DNA from: Massilia sp. Root418
GTDB lineage: Bacteria; Pseudomonadota; Gammaproteobacteria; Burkholderiales; Burkholderiaceae_D
DNA: 64,000 nt
Assembly: GCF_001425265.1 (NCBI RefSeq)
Contig: NZ_LMEC01000011.1
Span: 125,585 to 189,584 of the forward strand
Reading direction: 5' to 3'
Shown here: in pieces, positions 33,753-43,269 of the stretch
How the letters are laid out: every line of letters begins with the position of its first letter
Numbering within the stretch: the stretch's first letter is position 1
Translations under genes and position numbers: made by a program
Notes under the pieces: model-generated
What the model saw: the letters and a program-made list of their open reading frames with translations, nothing else
Database searches by the model: none
Told to the model about the DNA's origin: nothing

Positions 33753-36359
33753 ATGGCCGCAACGCCCCCTAGCGGGCACAACCCCGCAGAGGCCTCCGTG
33801 GAGCCACAAGAACGACATGACGCGCCGGCTCCGGCTGGGCCAGGGCAGGCTCTGGAGCAGCCCCTGCTGGGACAGCCCCAGCAACGGCCCGAGCAACAGC
33901 CCGAGCAGCAGCCCCAGCCCGCCGCCGTCCCGGTGCCCGATGCGCTCGACCTGATCTCCCGCCTGATCGACACCGTGGAGCCATCCCAGCTGGTGGCCGT
34001 GCATTGCATGGACGAAACGGGCAAGGTGTTGTTCTGGAACCGCAGCTGCGCCGAACTGTACGGCATACCTGCGGCCGACGCGCTGGCCCGGCCGCTGGCC
34101 GATCTGCTCAGCTACGAGCGCGCGGAGGAGTACGAGCAGGCGCTGGCGGATGCCTGGCGCAGCGGGCGCGCCAGGCCGGCCCGCGACTGGCAGGTGAGCA
34201 CGGCCGCGGGCCGCCGGCTGTGGGTCAGCTCCACCTTGTTCCCGGTGACGCAGGACGGCGTGGTGCGGCAGATGTTTTGCGTGGATGCCGACATCACCGC
34301 GCGCCGCCTGCAGGAAGACGCGCTGCGCGCGGCCGGGGAAAATTTCCTGCAGCTGTACCTGCGCTCGAACGACGCCATCCTGATGCTGCAGGGCGAGCGC
34401 ATCTCGGACTTGAACCCGGCCGCGCTGGCGCTGTTCAAGTGCGGCAACCGCGAGGAGATGGTGGGCCACCGGCTGCGCGACTTTTCCACGCCGCAAACGC
34501 CCCCGGGGCCGGACATGCCGCTGCCCGGTGCCGACGATGACCGCCAGGCGGACAGCAGCCTGCGCTACGACTGGCGCTTTCTCAACTGTGCGGGCGAGGC
34601 GTTCTGGGCCGAAGTGCTGATGACTTCGATTTCGCTGGACCACGGCTACCTGTTCTACGTGGTGGTGCGCGACATCAGCGCCCGCAAGCAGGCCGAACGC
34701 ACGCTGCACCTGGCGGCGCAGGTGTTCGAGAACTGCCGCGACGCCATCGTGCTGACCGACCGCCACCGGTACATCATCGCAATCAACCGCTCGTACACCC
34801 TGATCACCAGCTACGCAGCCGAGGAAATGCTGGGCCGCCCGCTGGCGCTGCGCCGCAGCGGCCAGGACGCGCACGATTTCCAGCGCCAGGTCTGGCAGGA
34901 GATGGATGCCACCGGCCACTGGCAGGGCGAAGTCAGCTGCCGCCGCAAGAACGGCGAGCTGTTTCCCGGCTGGCTGTCGCTGACCACCATCCGCGACAGC
35001 GCGGACCGGGTCAGCAACTACATGGGCATGCTGTCCGACATCACCGACCGCAAGCGCAGCGAAGACCACACGCGCCACCTGGCCGAGCACGATTTCCTGA
35101 CCGACCTGCCGAACCGCGTGCTGCTGCTGGACCGGCTCAGCCTGGGCCTGGCGGCGGCGCGCCGCAACCATACCATGCTGGCCATCCTGTTCATCGACCT
35201 GGACCGCTTCAAGGAAGTGAACGACACGCTGGGCCACCAGGTGGGCGACGAGCTGCTCAAGGAGATTGCCGCGCGGCTGGTGAAATGCGTGCGCGGCGCC
35301 GACACCGTGAGCCGCCAGGGCGGTGACGAATTCCTCATCATCCTGGCCGACATCGGCGGCGTGGACCACGCCGCGCACGTGGCCGGCAGCGTGCTGAGCG
35401 CCATCAGCCAGCCCTTCCAGCTGGGGCCGCACGCGCTGCACGTGTCCGGCTCCATCGGCATCAGCATCTATCCCAACGACGGCGACGGCATCGAGCAGCT
35501 GATCCATAACGCGGACGTGGCCATGTACCATGCCAAGGAGAGCGGGCGCAACGGCTTCCAGTTCTTCAATGCCGACATGCACGCCCAGATCGCCGAGCGG
35601 GTGCAGCTGGAAAACGGCTTGCGCCAGGCCTTGCGGACGCAGGAATTCGAGCTGGCCTTCCACGCCGAGCTGGACATCGCCAGCGGCGCGCCGGTGGGCG
35701 TGGAAGCGCTGCTGCGCTGGCGCCATCCCGAGCTGGGCCTGCTGCGCCCGGAGCGCTTCATGGGCGCCGCCGAGGATGCCGGCTTGATGGTCCCGATCGG
35801 CAACTGGGTCCTGCAGCAGGCTTGCCGCAGCGCGCGTCGCTGGCACGAGGCCGGCTTCCGGCTGGCGGTGGCGGTCAACTTGTCCGCCGCGCAGTTCGCC
35901 CAGAAGGGCTTGCCCGCCAGCGTGCGCGACGCGCTGGCCCAGTCCGGGCTGGAGCCGGGCTGCCTGGAGCTGGAGCTGACCGAGGCCATCATCATGAAAG
36001 GCGGGGCCGCCGCGCGGGACACGCTGCAAGCCCTGCACGGCCTGGGCGTGCGCCTCGCGATAGACGATTTCGGCACCGGCTATTCGCGGCTGGGCCACCT
36101 GAAGGACTACCCGGTGCACAAGCTGAAGATAGACCGGTCCTTTATCCACACGCTGGACGGCAACACTGCCGTCATCACCGCCATCGTGGCCATGGCGCGC
36201 AGCCTGAACATGGTGGCCATCGCGGAAGGGGTTGAAACGCAGGAACAGCTCAACTTCCTGCGCAGCGTGGGCTGCCACCAATACCAGGGCTACCTGGCCG
36301 ACGCGCAGGTGCGCGCCAGTCCGCTGGCGCCGCTGCTGGCGGGTTACGGCTCCGCCTAA
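33753..36359 (+). CDS. PAS-GGDEF-EAL cyclic-di-GMP enzyme
   Basis: 868 aa, cytosolic, no membrane segments. A Pro/Gln/Glu-rich N-terminus (residues 1-62), three PAS domains (about 65-195, 195-315 and 325-440), GGDEF domain (about 445-610) with an intact RQGGDEF near residue 524, and an EAL domain (about 620-862) with GVEALLRW near 651, NLSAAQF, ELTEAIIM, IDDFGTGYSRL and AEGVET, all canonical. Both synthesis and hydrolysis of c-di-GMP are possible. ATG 33753 follows AGGGG at 33743. The last six residues and the TAA stop come from a REP unit. Confidence 0.94.
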   Translation: MAATPPSGHNPAEASVEPQERHDAPAPAGPGQALEQPLLGQPQQRPEQQPEQQPQPAAVPVPDALDLISRLIDTVEPSQLVAVHCMDETGKVLFWNRSCAELYGIPAADALARPLADLLSYERAEEYEQALADAWRSGRARPARDWQVSTAAGRRLWVSSTLFPVTQDGVVRQMFCVDADITARRLQEDALRAAGENFLQLYLRSNDAILMLQGERISDLNPAALALFKCGNREEMVGHRLRDFSTPQTPPGPDMPLPGADDDRQADSSLRYDWRFLNCAGEAFWAEVLMTSISLDHGYLFYVVVRDISARKQAERTLHLAAQVFENCRDAIVLTDRHRYIIAINRSYTLITSYAAEEMLGRPLALRRSGQDAHDFQRQVWQEMDATGHWQGEVSCRRKNGELFPGWLSLTTIRDSADRVSNYMGMLSDITDRKRSEDHTRHLAEHDFLTDLPNRVLLLDRLSLGLAAARRNHTMLAILFIDLDRFKEVNDTLGHQVGDELLKEIAARLVKCVRGADTVSRQGGDEFLIILADIGGVDHAAHVAGSVLSAISQPFQLGPHALHVSGSIGISIYPNDGDGIEQLIHNADVAMYHAKESGRNGFQFFNADMHAQIAERVQLENGLRQALRTQEFELAFHAELDIASGAPVGVEALLRWRHPELGLLRPERFMGAAEDAGLMVPIGNWVLQQACRSARRWHEAGFRLAVAVNLSAAQFAQKGLPASVRDALAQSGLEPGCLELELTEAIIMKGGAAARDTLQALHGLGVRLAIDDFGTGYSRLGHLKDYPVHKLKIDRSFIHTLDGNTAVITAIVAMARSLNMVAIAEGVETQEQLNFLRSVGCHQYQGYLADAQVRASPLAPLLAGYGSA

Positions 36360-36446
36360 CCCGCCCTACGGATGCATGTCCCATATGGCCTGGCGCCGTT
36401 TATGGTGTGCGTAGGGCGGGTTAGCCGCGCAGCGGCGTAACCCGCC
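36338..36446. repeat. REP-like palindrome pair, locus 5
   Basis: Units at 36338-36370 and 36410-36446, tails inward, about 39 bp apart, between convergent genes. The left unit overlaps the GGDEF-EAL gene and supplies its stop. Confidence 0.9.
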
Positions 36447-36451
36447 AGCCG

Positions 36452-37423
36452 TCAGCGCAGCCGCAACCGCACCAGCACCTGCCCGTGATCCGAAGTCTCC
36501 GGCCGCTGCTGGCTCAAATGGTCGTTCATATACGCCACGTCATACACGGCACCGATGGCGCGCGGCGAATCCGGGTGAAACTCCTCGGACACCAGCACAT
36601 GGTCGATGGTGCTGTAATGCCCCTCGTGCACGGTGGTATAGCCCACATGCCGCAAATGGTCCTGCCGCAGCTGGATCTGCGCGCAGTCGAACATGCGCCC
36701 GCGCAAGGCTTCGTCCGGCTCGCAGCCGGGGGCTGCCCCAGGGTTCGCCCCCAGCACAATGGTGGTGGTAACAGCGTCGGCCGTGTCGTTGAAATCGCCC
36801 ATCACGATGCAGGGCCGTTTCCCGTCCTGCATCACCTTGCTCAGCAACACGCGCAGCGCCACCGCCTCGGTGCCGCGCCACACCAGCGAACGCAGGTTGG
36901 CCAGCGCATAGTGCAGCGGATCGTCGCCGCAGTCGTCGCGCCGGTAGTCGGGGCGGCGCGACTTCAGGTGCACCACCACCACGTCCACCACGGTCTCATT
37001 GCGCAGCACCACCTGCGCGTGCAGGGGCGCGCGCGCAAAGCGGTCGGAATCGGGATTGCCGGAATCGGACACCACCCCTTGCGGAAACTCCGCGTACACC
37101 GCGGGCGGCGCCGCCAGCGGCAGGCGCGACACCAGCGCCACATTGGGCGTCAGGCGGGTGGCGTGCGGGTCGGGGTCGAAGCCGGCGTGGATGGCGTCCT
37201 TGTATTTGCGGGTGCGCGAGAGCACGTCGCGCAGTGCAGCCTGGGAAAAGATTTCCTGGAAACCCACCACGTCGGCGTCCAGCTGGTCCAGCTGCTGCGC
37301 GGTCCACTCAACCTTGGCCTCGTATTCCTGTTCAGAAAGAGGCGGCAGGTTATCGTACAATTGAACGCCCGGCGGGGCGAGATTGCAGACGTTAAACGTG
37401 GCAAAGCGAATTTCTTCCCGCAT
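36452..37423 (-). CDS. Endonuclease/exonuclease/phosphatase-family protein
   Basis: 323 aa, EEP fold (DNase I/exonuclease III-like). Motifs: FATFNVCNL (metal-site Asn), DVVGFQEIF (metal-ligand Glu), VVHLKSRRP, VMGDFND (catalytic Asp and Asn), and the C-terminal SDHGQVLVRL (SDH). The catalytic set is complete. No signal peptide. Substrate could be nucleic acid or a phosphoester. AGGAG precedes ATG 37421-37423. Divergent from the deacylase gene. Confidence 0.88.
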   Translation of the reverse strand: MREEIRFATFNVCNLAPPGVQLYDNLPPLSEQEYEAKVEWTAQQLDQLDADVVGFQEIFSQAALRDVLSRTRKYKDAIHAGFDPDPHATRLTPNVALVSRLPLAAPPAVYAEFPQGVVSDSGNPDSDRFARAPLHAQVVLRNETVVDVVVVHLKSRRPDYRRDDCGDDPLHYALANLRSLVWRGTEAVALRVLLSKVMQDGKRPCIVMGDFNDTADAVTTTIVLGANPGAAPGCEPDEALRGRMFDCAQIQLRQDHLRHVGYTTVHEGHYSTIDHVLVSEEFHPDSPRAIGAVYDVAYMNDHLSQQRPETSDHGQVLVRLRLR

Positions 37424-37459
37424 AACGAAACTCCTATTGAACGGTTAGCGTATCACGGC

Positions 37460-37951
37460 ATGGCCAAAAAAGAGCATATTTCAGAAACCCCGGCGACCCA
37501 GATGCTGCGCAAGCACAAGGTGGCCTTCTCCGAACACCCGTACGAATACGAAGAACACGGCGGCACCACGGTGTCCGCGCGCGAGCTGGGCGTGGACGAG
37601 CACGCCGTGGTCAAAACCCTGGTGATGCAGGACGAGGCGGCCAAGCCGCTGATCGTGCTGATGCACGGCGACTGCAAGGTGTCCACCAAGAACCTGGCGC
37701 GCGGCATCGGCTGCAAGTCGGTGGAGCCGTGCAAGCCGGAAGTGGCGCAGCGCCACTCCGGCTACATGGTGGGCGGCACCTCGCCGTTCGGCACCAAGAA
37801 GGCCATGCCGGTCTACGTGGAGGAAACCATCCTCGCGCTGGAGACGATTTACATCAACGGCGGGCGGCGCGGCTACCTGGTCGGCATCCGGCCGCAGGTG
37901 CTGCTGGACTTGATCCACGCCAAGCCCGTGCATTGCGCGCTGGCTGACTGA
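37460..37951 (+). CDS. ybaK: Cys-tRNA(Pro)/Cys-tRNA(Cys) deacylase, YbaK/EbsC type
   Basis: 163 aa. Removes cysteine from mischarged tRNA(Pro). YbaK motifs: [77 protein letters not shown] in segments, with the catalytic Lys near the KTLVM segment and the [10 protein letters not shown] loop. ATG 37460. One of several tRNA-quality genes in the window. Confidence 0.92.
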   Translation: MAKKEHISETPATQMLRKHKVAFSEHPYEYEEHGGTTVSARELGVDEHAVVKTLVMQDEAAKPLIVLMHGDCKVSTKNLARGIGCKSVEPCKPEVAQRHSGYMVGGTSPFGTKKAMPVYVEETILALETIYINGGRRGYLVGIRPQVLLDLIHAKPVHCALAD

Positions 37952-38016
37952 GCGCCGCTTGTTGTATAGTCATCAGCCGCGCCACGTGGGCGGGAAAAAA
38001 TAGAACAAGGGTACGT

Positions 38017-38652
38017 ATGAATACAGCACTGATAACAGTGGCCATGGCCGTGGGCGCCTACCTGCTGGGCTCGATCTCCTTTGCCGTGGTGGCAAGCAAA
38101 CTGTTCGGCATCGCCGACCCGCGCACCTATGGTTCCAAGAACCCCGGCGCCACCAACGTGTTGCGAAGTGGCAACAAGAAAGCCGCCATCGCCACCCTGA
38201 TCGGCGACGCCGCCAAGGGCTGGCTGGCGGTGTGGCTGGCGCTGCGCTACCAGGAGCAGCTGGGGGTGGACGACGCGGCCATCGCGCTGGTCGCCATCGC
38301 GGTATTCCTCGGCCATTTGTGGCCCATCTTCTTCCGCTTTGTTGGCGGCAAGGGCGTGGCAACCGCCGCCGGCGTGCTGCTGGGCCTGAACGTCTGGCTG
38401 GGCCTGGCGACCCTGGCCACTTGGCTGATCGTGGCCTACGCCTTCCGCTATTCCTCGCTGGCCGCGCTGGCCGCCGCCGTGTTCGCGCCGTTCTATTACG
38501 GCCTGCTGTTTGGCGTGGACGCCATCCTGATTGCCGTGGCGGCCATGACCATGCTGCTGCTGTTCCGCCATAGCGCCAATATCGCCAACCTGGTGGCCGG
38601 CAAGGAAAGCCGCATCGGCAGCAAGAGCGCCGGGGCTGCCAAGAAGAAGTAA
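38017..38652 (+). CDS. plsY: Acyl-phosphate glycerol-3-phosphate acyltransferase PlsY
   Basis: 211 aa integral membrane protein, first acylation in phosphatidate synthesis. Motifs: [13 protein letters not shown], the phosphate-binding [51 protein letters not shown] and the [15 protein letters not shown]-terminal segment. Five to seven helices. The Lys-rich end is normal. Sits alone between ybaK and frnE in the same direction. Confidence 0.96.
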   Translation: MNTALITVAMAVGAYLLGSISFAVVASKLFGIADPRTYGSKNPGATNVLRSGNKKAAIATLIGDAAKGWLAVWLALRYQEQLGVDDAAIALVAIAVFLGHLWPIFFRFVGGKGVATAAGVLLGLNVWLGLATLATWLIVAYAFRYSSLAALAAAVFAPFYYGLLFGVDAILIAVAAMTMLLLFRHSANIANLVAGKESRIGSKSAGAAKKK

Positions 38653-38707
38653 GTTGAAATAGGCCGTGGCGGCCCCACCTTGCAGAGATTCACACTGCGA
38701 GACCGCC

Positions 38708-39361
38708 ATGACCACCCCCATCAAAATCGATTTCGTTTCCGACGTTTCCTGCCCCTGGTGCGCCGTAGGCTTGAACGCGCTGGAAACCGCGCTCAAGAAC
38801 ATCGGCGCCGAGGCGGCCCCCGCGCTGCACTTCCAGCCCTTCGAACTGAACCCCAACATGGGGCCGGAAGGGCAGGACATCACCGAACACATCACCCAGA
38901 AATACGGCGCCACGCCCGAGCAGCAGGAGCAGTCGCGCGCCATGATACGGCAGCGCGGCGCCGACGTCGGCTTCGACTTCGCCATGGGCAAGCGCAGCCG
39001 CATCTACAACACCTTCGACGCGCACCGCCTGCTGCACTGGGCGGGCCTGGAAGGCGCGGACAAGCAGCGCGCGCTCAAGCACGCCCTGTTCAGCGCTTAT
39101 TTCACGGAGGGCGAAGACCCCAGCGCGCACGCGGTGCTGCAGGCCGCCGCCGTCAAGGCCGGGCTGGACGCGGACGGCGCTGCCGCCGTGCTGGCCTCGG
39201 ACCGCTACGCCGAGGAAGTGCGGGCGGCCGAGCAGTTCTACCAGAGCCAGGGCATCAACTCGGTGCCGGCCGTCATCATCAACGACCGCCACCTGATTTC
39301 CGGCGGCCAGCCGGCCGAGCTGTTCGAGCGCGCGCTGCGCCAGATCCTGGCCGAAGCCTGA
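38708..39361 (+). CDS. DsbA-family oxidoreductase, FrnE-like
   Basis: 217 aa, cytosolic thioredoxin fold with a helical insert. Active-site CPWC in DVSCPWCAVGL (about residues 13-16) and the cis-Pro loop GINSVPAVIIND. The family is linked to oxidative-stress disulfide exchange. The substrate is unknown. ATG 38708. Confidence 0.92.
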   Translation: MTTPIKIDFVSDVSCPWCAVGLNALETALKNIGAEAAPALHFQPFELNPNMGPEGQDITEHITQKYGATPEQQEQSRAMIRQRGADVGFDFAMGKRSRIYNTFDAHRLLHWAGLEGADKQRALKHALFSAYFTEGEDPSAHAVLQAAAVKAGLDADGAAAVLASDRYAEEVRAAEQFYQSQGINSVPAVIINDRHLISGGQPAELFERALRQILAEA

Positions 39362-39402
39362 GGCGGCCCGCCGATTTGCTGCCAGCGCGGGCTTGCGCTA
39401 AA

Positions 39403-39440
39403 CTTGTCTATGTAGCACCGAAGCTTACAGACTAGACAAG
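39403..39440. promoter_or_regulatory. Inverted repeat upstream of the GAF-GGDEF gene
   Basis: CTTGTCTA (39403-39410) and TAGACAAG (39433-39440) are perfect 8-bp arms separated by 22 bp, ending 27 bp before the start codon. It could be a paired operator site or a 5' hairpin. No T-run. Confidence 0.4.
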
Positions 39441-39467
39441 CGCAACGACGCTACGAAGGGAAGGCTC

Positions 39468-40517
39468 ATGCTGGCCGCAGAGAATATACATCCGTTGACT
39501 TTCGCAATTCCCCTGGACGACAGCCGACGCCTGGCAGCGCTGCAGCGCTACCAGGTGCGGGACGCGTCCCCCTCCACCACCGAAGACTTCGGCTTGCTCA
39601 CCGATCTGGCCGCGCAGCTGTGCGGCGTGCCGTATGCCCTGATCACCCTGGTGGACGCCGAGCAGGCTTCCGTGCTGGCCTGCACCGGCCTGGCGCTGGA
39701 CACGCTGCCGCGCGAGCACTGCTACTGCTCGCTGGCCGTGCTGGGCCAGCAAGCCACCGAGATCGAGGACCTGGCCGCCGACCCGCGCACCGCGCACATG
39801 CCGATGACGGTGTCCGCGCCCCACCTGCGCATGTACAGCAGCGTGGCGCTAACTACGCCGGACGGCCACGCCATCGGCACGCTGTGCGTGATGGACAGCC
39901 GGCCGGGCCGCCTGGACGCGGCGCAGGCGCACACCCTGCGCCGCCTGGCCGGGCAGGCCATGGCGCTGCTGGAGGCGCGCGCCGGGCGCCAGGCGCTGCG
40001 GCAAGCGCAAGCCCAGCTGGCCGAACTGGCCACCACCGACGAACTGACCGGCCTGCACAACCGCCGCTCGCTGCTGGGCAAGCTGAGTTTCGAAGTGGCG
40101 CGCACGCGCCGCTTTCGCACGCCGCTGTCGGCGCTGCTGATCGACCTGGACGGCTTCAAGGCCGTCAACGAACGCCACGGGCACGACGCGGGCGACCTGG
40201 TGCTGGCCAATGTGGGCCGCCTGGTGCACGAGAACGTGCGCGTGATCGACCTGGCCGGCCGCTACGGCGGCCAGGAAATCTGCGTGCTGCTGCCCAACAC
40301 CCCGAAAGAGGGCGCGCTCAAGCTCGCCGACAATCTGCGCAGCAAGATCGCCGCGCAGATCCACCGCGAAGCCGGGCGTTTGCTGCCGGTCACGGCCAGC
40401 ATCGGCGTCGGCTCGTTCAACCACATGGACATCAACGACGGCGACAGCCTGCTGCGCCAGGCCGAACAGGCGCTGGCGCGGGCCAAGGCCAACGGGCGCG
40501 ACCGGGTAGAAAGCTGA
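39468..40517 (+). CDS. GAF-GGDEF protein with degenerate active site
   Basis: 349 aa. A GAF domain (about residues 28-170) with a GTLCVMD motif and a Cys-rich EHCYCSLA, then a GGDEF domain (about 185-345) beginning TDELTGLHNRR. The signature reads GGQEI at residues 267-271: the acidic residue at position 3 that helps bind metal/GTP is Gln, and Phe is Ile. I infer loss or strong reduction of diguanylate cyclase activity, so it may act as a c-di-GMP or GTP sensor. No membrane segment. ATG 39468 follows an AAGGG site. Confidence 0.9.
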   Translation: MLAAENIHPLTFAIPLDDSRRLAALQRYQVRDASPSTTEDFGLLTDLAAQLCGVPYALITLVDAEQASVLACTGLALDTLPREHCYCSLAVLGQQATEIEDLAADPRTAHMPMTVSAPHLRMYSSVALTTPDGHAIGTLCVMDSRPGRLDAAQAHTLRRLAGQAMALLEARAGRQALRQAQAQLAELATTDELTGLHNRRSLLGKLSFEVARTRRFRTPLSALLIDLDGFKAVNERHGHDAGDLVLANVGRLVHENVRVIDLAGRYGGQEICVLLPNTPKEGALKLADNLRSKIAAQIHREAGRLLPVTASIGVGSFNHMDINDGDSLLRQAEQALARAKANGRDRVES

Positions 40518-40544
40518 AGTTCCGTCCCCTTTCAGGAGGCAGCC

Positions 40545-40835
40545 ATGCCGAAAGCAATCTGGAACGGCGAAGTGATCGCCGAAGCGAATGACGACGAAGT
40601 GCAGATCGTGGAAAACAATGTCTACTTCCCGATCGACAAGGTCAGCGAAGAGTACCTGCAGGAAAGCGAGCACACCACCGTGTGCCCGTGGAAAGGCAAG
40701 GCCAACTACTACCACCTGCTGGTGGACGGCAAGGTCAACGAAAACGCCGCCTGGTTCTACCGCCAGCCGTCCGAGAAGGCCCAGCACATCAAGGACCACG
40801 TCGCCTTCTGGCACGGCGTCGAGGTGCAGCGCTAG
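40545..40835 (+). CDS. DUF427-domain protein
   Basis: 96 aa. The full DUF427 fold is visible: MPKAIWNGEVIAEAND, NVYFPIDKVSEEYL, TTVCPWKGKANYYHLLVDGK and AWFYRQPSEKAQHIKDHVAFW, each short motif being typical. The family is small, beta-rich and of unknown function. It has an optimal AGGAGG ribosome site just before ATG 40545. It follows the GAF-GGDEF gene by 27 bp and may be cotranscribed. Confidence 0.92.
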   Translation: MPKAIWNGEVIAEANDDEVQIVENNVYFPIDKVSEEYLQESEHTTVCPWKGKANYYHLLVDGKVNENAAWFYRQPSEKAQHIKDHVAFWHGVEVQR

Positions 40836-40918
40836 TGCGCGGGCTGCAAGCCTGGCCCTGTCTGCAAAGCGCCCAGGATCTCCCACCCGCCGCCCGGGTG
40901 GCGCTTTGCAGGAAATGA

Positions 40919-42145
40919 ATGGATAACATTACCCACACTGTCGTCGGCCTGGGCGTCGGCGAACTGGTGCAGCGCAGCCTGCCCGCCGAACCGGACCAAG
41001 CGGGCCAGCGCACGCGGCACAGGCTGCTCCTCACCGCCTGCGCCGCCGCCAGCAATTTCCCCGACCTCGACCTCTTTCTGACCAGGCTGCTGCCGGACCC
41101 GCTCGGCTACCTGCTGCATCATCGCGGCCATACTCACACGCTGCTGTATGAAGTGCCGCAGGCGCTGCTGCTGGTGGCGTTGCTCTGGCTGCTGTGGCCG
41201 AACGCCCGCGCGCTGCTGCGGCGCAGCCATCAGGCCCGCATCGGGCTGGGCGCGGCGGTCGTGCTCGGCTTCCTGCTGCACATCGGCATGGACTTCCTCA
41301 ATTCCTACGGCGTGCACCCGTTCTACCCCTTCGACGGGCGCTGGTTCTACGGCGACGTGATTTTCATCGTCGAACCCGTGTTCTGGGTGGCGTTCGGCGT
41401 GCCGCTGATCATGGCGGTCGGGTTGCCGTGGCTGCGCTGGCTGATGCTGGCCGGGCTGGCGGCGGCGCTGTGCTTCTTCGCGTCGCGCGGCTACCTGGGC
41501 GCACTGTCGCTGGCGCTCTTGCTGGCGCTGGGCGCCGGCATGGCCGTGCTCAAGGCCGCGCGGCGCCGCAGCCGGCGCGCCATGGCGCTGGCGCTGGCGG
41601 TCAGCGTGGCCTTCGTCTGCGCGCAGGGCGTGGCCAGCGGGGTAGGGCGCCAGCGCGTGCTGGCGGCGTTGCAGGCGGCCGATCCGCAGGTGCGCATCCA
41701 CGACATCGCGATGACGGCATTCCCCGCGCAGCCGCTGTGCTGGGCCTTCGTCTCCTTCGAGGCCAACGAAGCGGCCGGCAGCTATCGCCTGCGGCGCGGC
41801 CTGGTCAGCCTGGCGCCGGCCTGGCTGCCGCCACAGCAATGCCCGTCCGGCCTGCTGGACCCGCAGCCGCACAGCGCGGCCGTGCCCGGCATCGAGCTCT
41901 ATGGCCAGGCCGGCGGCAGTCTGGCCGAACTGCGCAGCCAGGGCGCGGCCAACTGCTGGCTGGCCGCCTGGATGCGCTTCGCGCGCATGCCCGCCATCGC
42001 CGACGGCGTGGCCAGCGACATGCGCTTCGCCACCACCCCGCGCGGCAATTTCACCACGCTGGACCTGGCCGCCACGGCAGGCCGCGCCTGTCCCGCCGAC
42101 GTGCCCGCCTGGACCCCGCCTCGCGCGGCCCTGCTGGCCCGCTAG
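40919..42145 (+). CDS. Inner-membrane metal-dependent hydrolase, YdjM/LexA-regulated type
   Basis: 408 aa. N-terminal MDNITHTVVGLGVGEL and the metal-ligand motifs SNFPDLD, HHRGHTHTLL and HIGMDFLNSYGVHPF define the YdjM family (COG1988). About five membrane helices, then a soluble C-terminal domain of about 160 residues with two cysteines. E. coli YdjM is SOS-linked, but I see no clear LexA box here. ATG 40919 overlaps the ribosome-site region GGAAATGAATGG; spacing is short. Confidence 0.88.
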   Translation: MDNITHTVVGLGVGELVQRSLPAEPDQAGQRTRHRLLLTACAAASNFPDLDLFLTRLLPDPLGYLLHHRGHTHTLLYEVPQALLLVALLWLLWPNARALLRRSHQARIGLGAAVVLGFLLHIGMDFLNSYGVHPFYPFDGRWFYGDVIFIVEPVFWVAFGVPLIMAVGLPWLRWLMLAGLAAALCFFASRGYLGALSLALLLALGAGMAVLKAARRRSRRAMALALAVSVAFVCAQGVASGVGRQRVLAALQAADPQVRIHDIAMTAFPAQPLCWAFVSFEANEAAGSYRLRRGLVSLAPAWLPPQQCPSGLLDPQPHSAAVPGIELYGQAGGSLAELRSQGAANCWLAAWMRFARMPAIADGVASDMRFATTPRGNFTTLDLAATAGRACPADVPAWTPPRAALLAR

Positions 42146-42184
42146 CGCCGCCCGGCCTGCCATAGTTGCGCCAGCACAGCAGCC

Positions 42185-42243
42185 TGAGCCGCATTTTCTC
42201 CCACTTCGGGGTCAGACCCCGAAGTAGGCGAAAATGCGGCTCA
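42185..42243. repeat. Nested palindrome, family B, copy 1
   Basis: Outer arms TGAGCCGCATTTTC (42185-42198) and GAAAATGCGGCTCA (42230-42243) enclose an inner 23-bp perfect palindrome (42203-42225) centred on GGGGTCAGACCCC. It shares sequence and architecture with 50607-50665. Confidence 0.9.
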
Positions 42244-42315
42244 GCTCGCTGTAGCGTGCAGACGGCGGGGGAGGGGCGCGGTATGATGGCGCGGACCTTG
42301 TAACCGGCACTGACC

Positions 42316-43269
42316 ATGACGCCTACCGAATCTCCTCCCCATGCAGCGCCGGCGCCGGCCGATGCGTCGGCCGATCCGTGGCAGCGCTACGGCAAGCCGG
42401 ACGGCGGCTGGCGCGCCAGCCTGTATGCGGTGATCTTCGAGTCCGATACCCACGCGGGCCGGCTGTTCGACCTGGCCCTGATCGGCGCCATCGTGCTGAG
42501 CGTGCTGGTGGTGGTGCTGTCGAGCATGGCGCCGGTGGCGCGCGAGCATGCAACCTTGCTGAAAGTGGCGGAGTGGTTCTTCACGCTGCTGTTCACTGTG
42601 GAGTACATCGGCCGCCTGCTGTGCGTGCGGCGCCCGCTGCGCTATGCGCGCAGCTTCTTCGGCGTGATCGACCTGCTGGCCGTGCTGCCCAGCTATGCGT
42701 CGCTGCTGGTGCCGGGCGCCCACGTGCTGCTTGATATCCGCATCCTGCGCCTGCTGCGCATGTTCCGCATCCTCAAGCTGACGCTCTACATCCAGGAGTA
42801 CAGCATGCTGGGCCGCGCGCTGATGGCGAGCCGGCGCAAGATCCTGGTTTTCCTGTCGGTGGTGATGATGGTGGTGTTCCTGCTGGGTACGGTGATGTAC
42901 CTGGTGGAGGGGCCGCGGCACGGCTACACCAGCATCCCGACTGCCGTCTATTGGGCCATCAGCACGGTGACCACGGTGGGCTTCGGCGACCTGGTGCCCA
43001 AGACCGACCTGGGGCGCGGTGTGGCCTCGCTGATGATGCTGCTGGGCTGGGGCATCCTGGCGGTGCCGACCGGCATCATCAGCTCGGAGATCACGCACCA
43101 GCGCAGCACCGGCTACGCGCCGCTGCGGCGCTGCCCGGCGTGCCGCGCGGAAGGGCACGAGCTGCTGGCGCGCTACTGCAAGGATTGCGGCGGCGCCTTG
43201 CCGGCGTCCCCGGTGCCGCCCGTGGCACAGGGTGCGCCGGCTGCGCCCGCCGCACCGCCCCAGGCTTAG
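42316..43269 (+). CDS. Voltage-gated-type potassium channel with C-terminal zinc ribbon
   Basis: 317 aa. Six-helix ion-channel topology. S4 carries spaced arginines in RILRLLRMFRILKL (about residues 142-155). The selectivity filter is TTVGFGD (about 219-225), followed by S6. The C-terminal 65 residues include CPACRAEGHELLARYCKDCGG, two CxxC pairs resembling a zinc ribbon, which is not part of standard KvAP-type channels. ATG 42316. It converges with the SDR gene and overlaps it by 4 bp. Confidence 0.92.
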   Translation: MTPTESPPHAAPAPADASADPWQRYGKPDGGWRASLYAVIFESDTHAGRLFDLALIGAIVLSVLVVVLSSMAPVAREHATLLKVAEWFFTLLFTVEYIGRLLCVRRPLRYARSFFGVIDLLAVLPSYASLLVPGAHVLLDIRILRLLRMFRILKLTLYIQEYSMLGRALMASRRKILVFLSVVMMVVFLLGTVMYLVEGPRHGYTSIPTAVYWAISTVTTVGFGDLVPKTDLGRGVASLMMLLGWGILAVPTGIISSEITHQRSTGYAPLRRCPACRAEGHELLARYCKDCGGALPASPVPPVAQGAPAAPAAPPQA

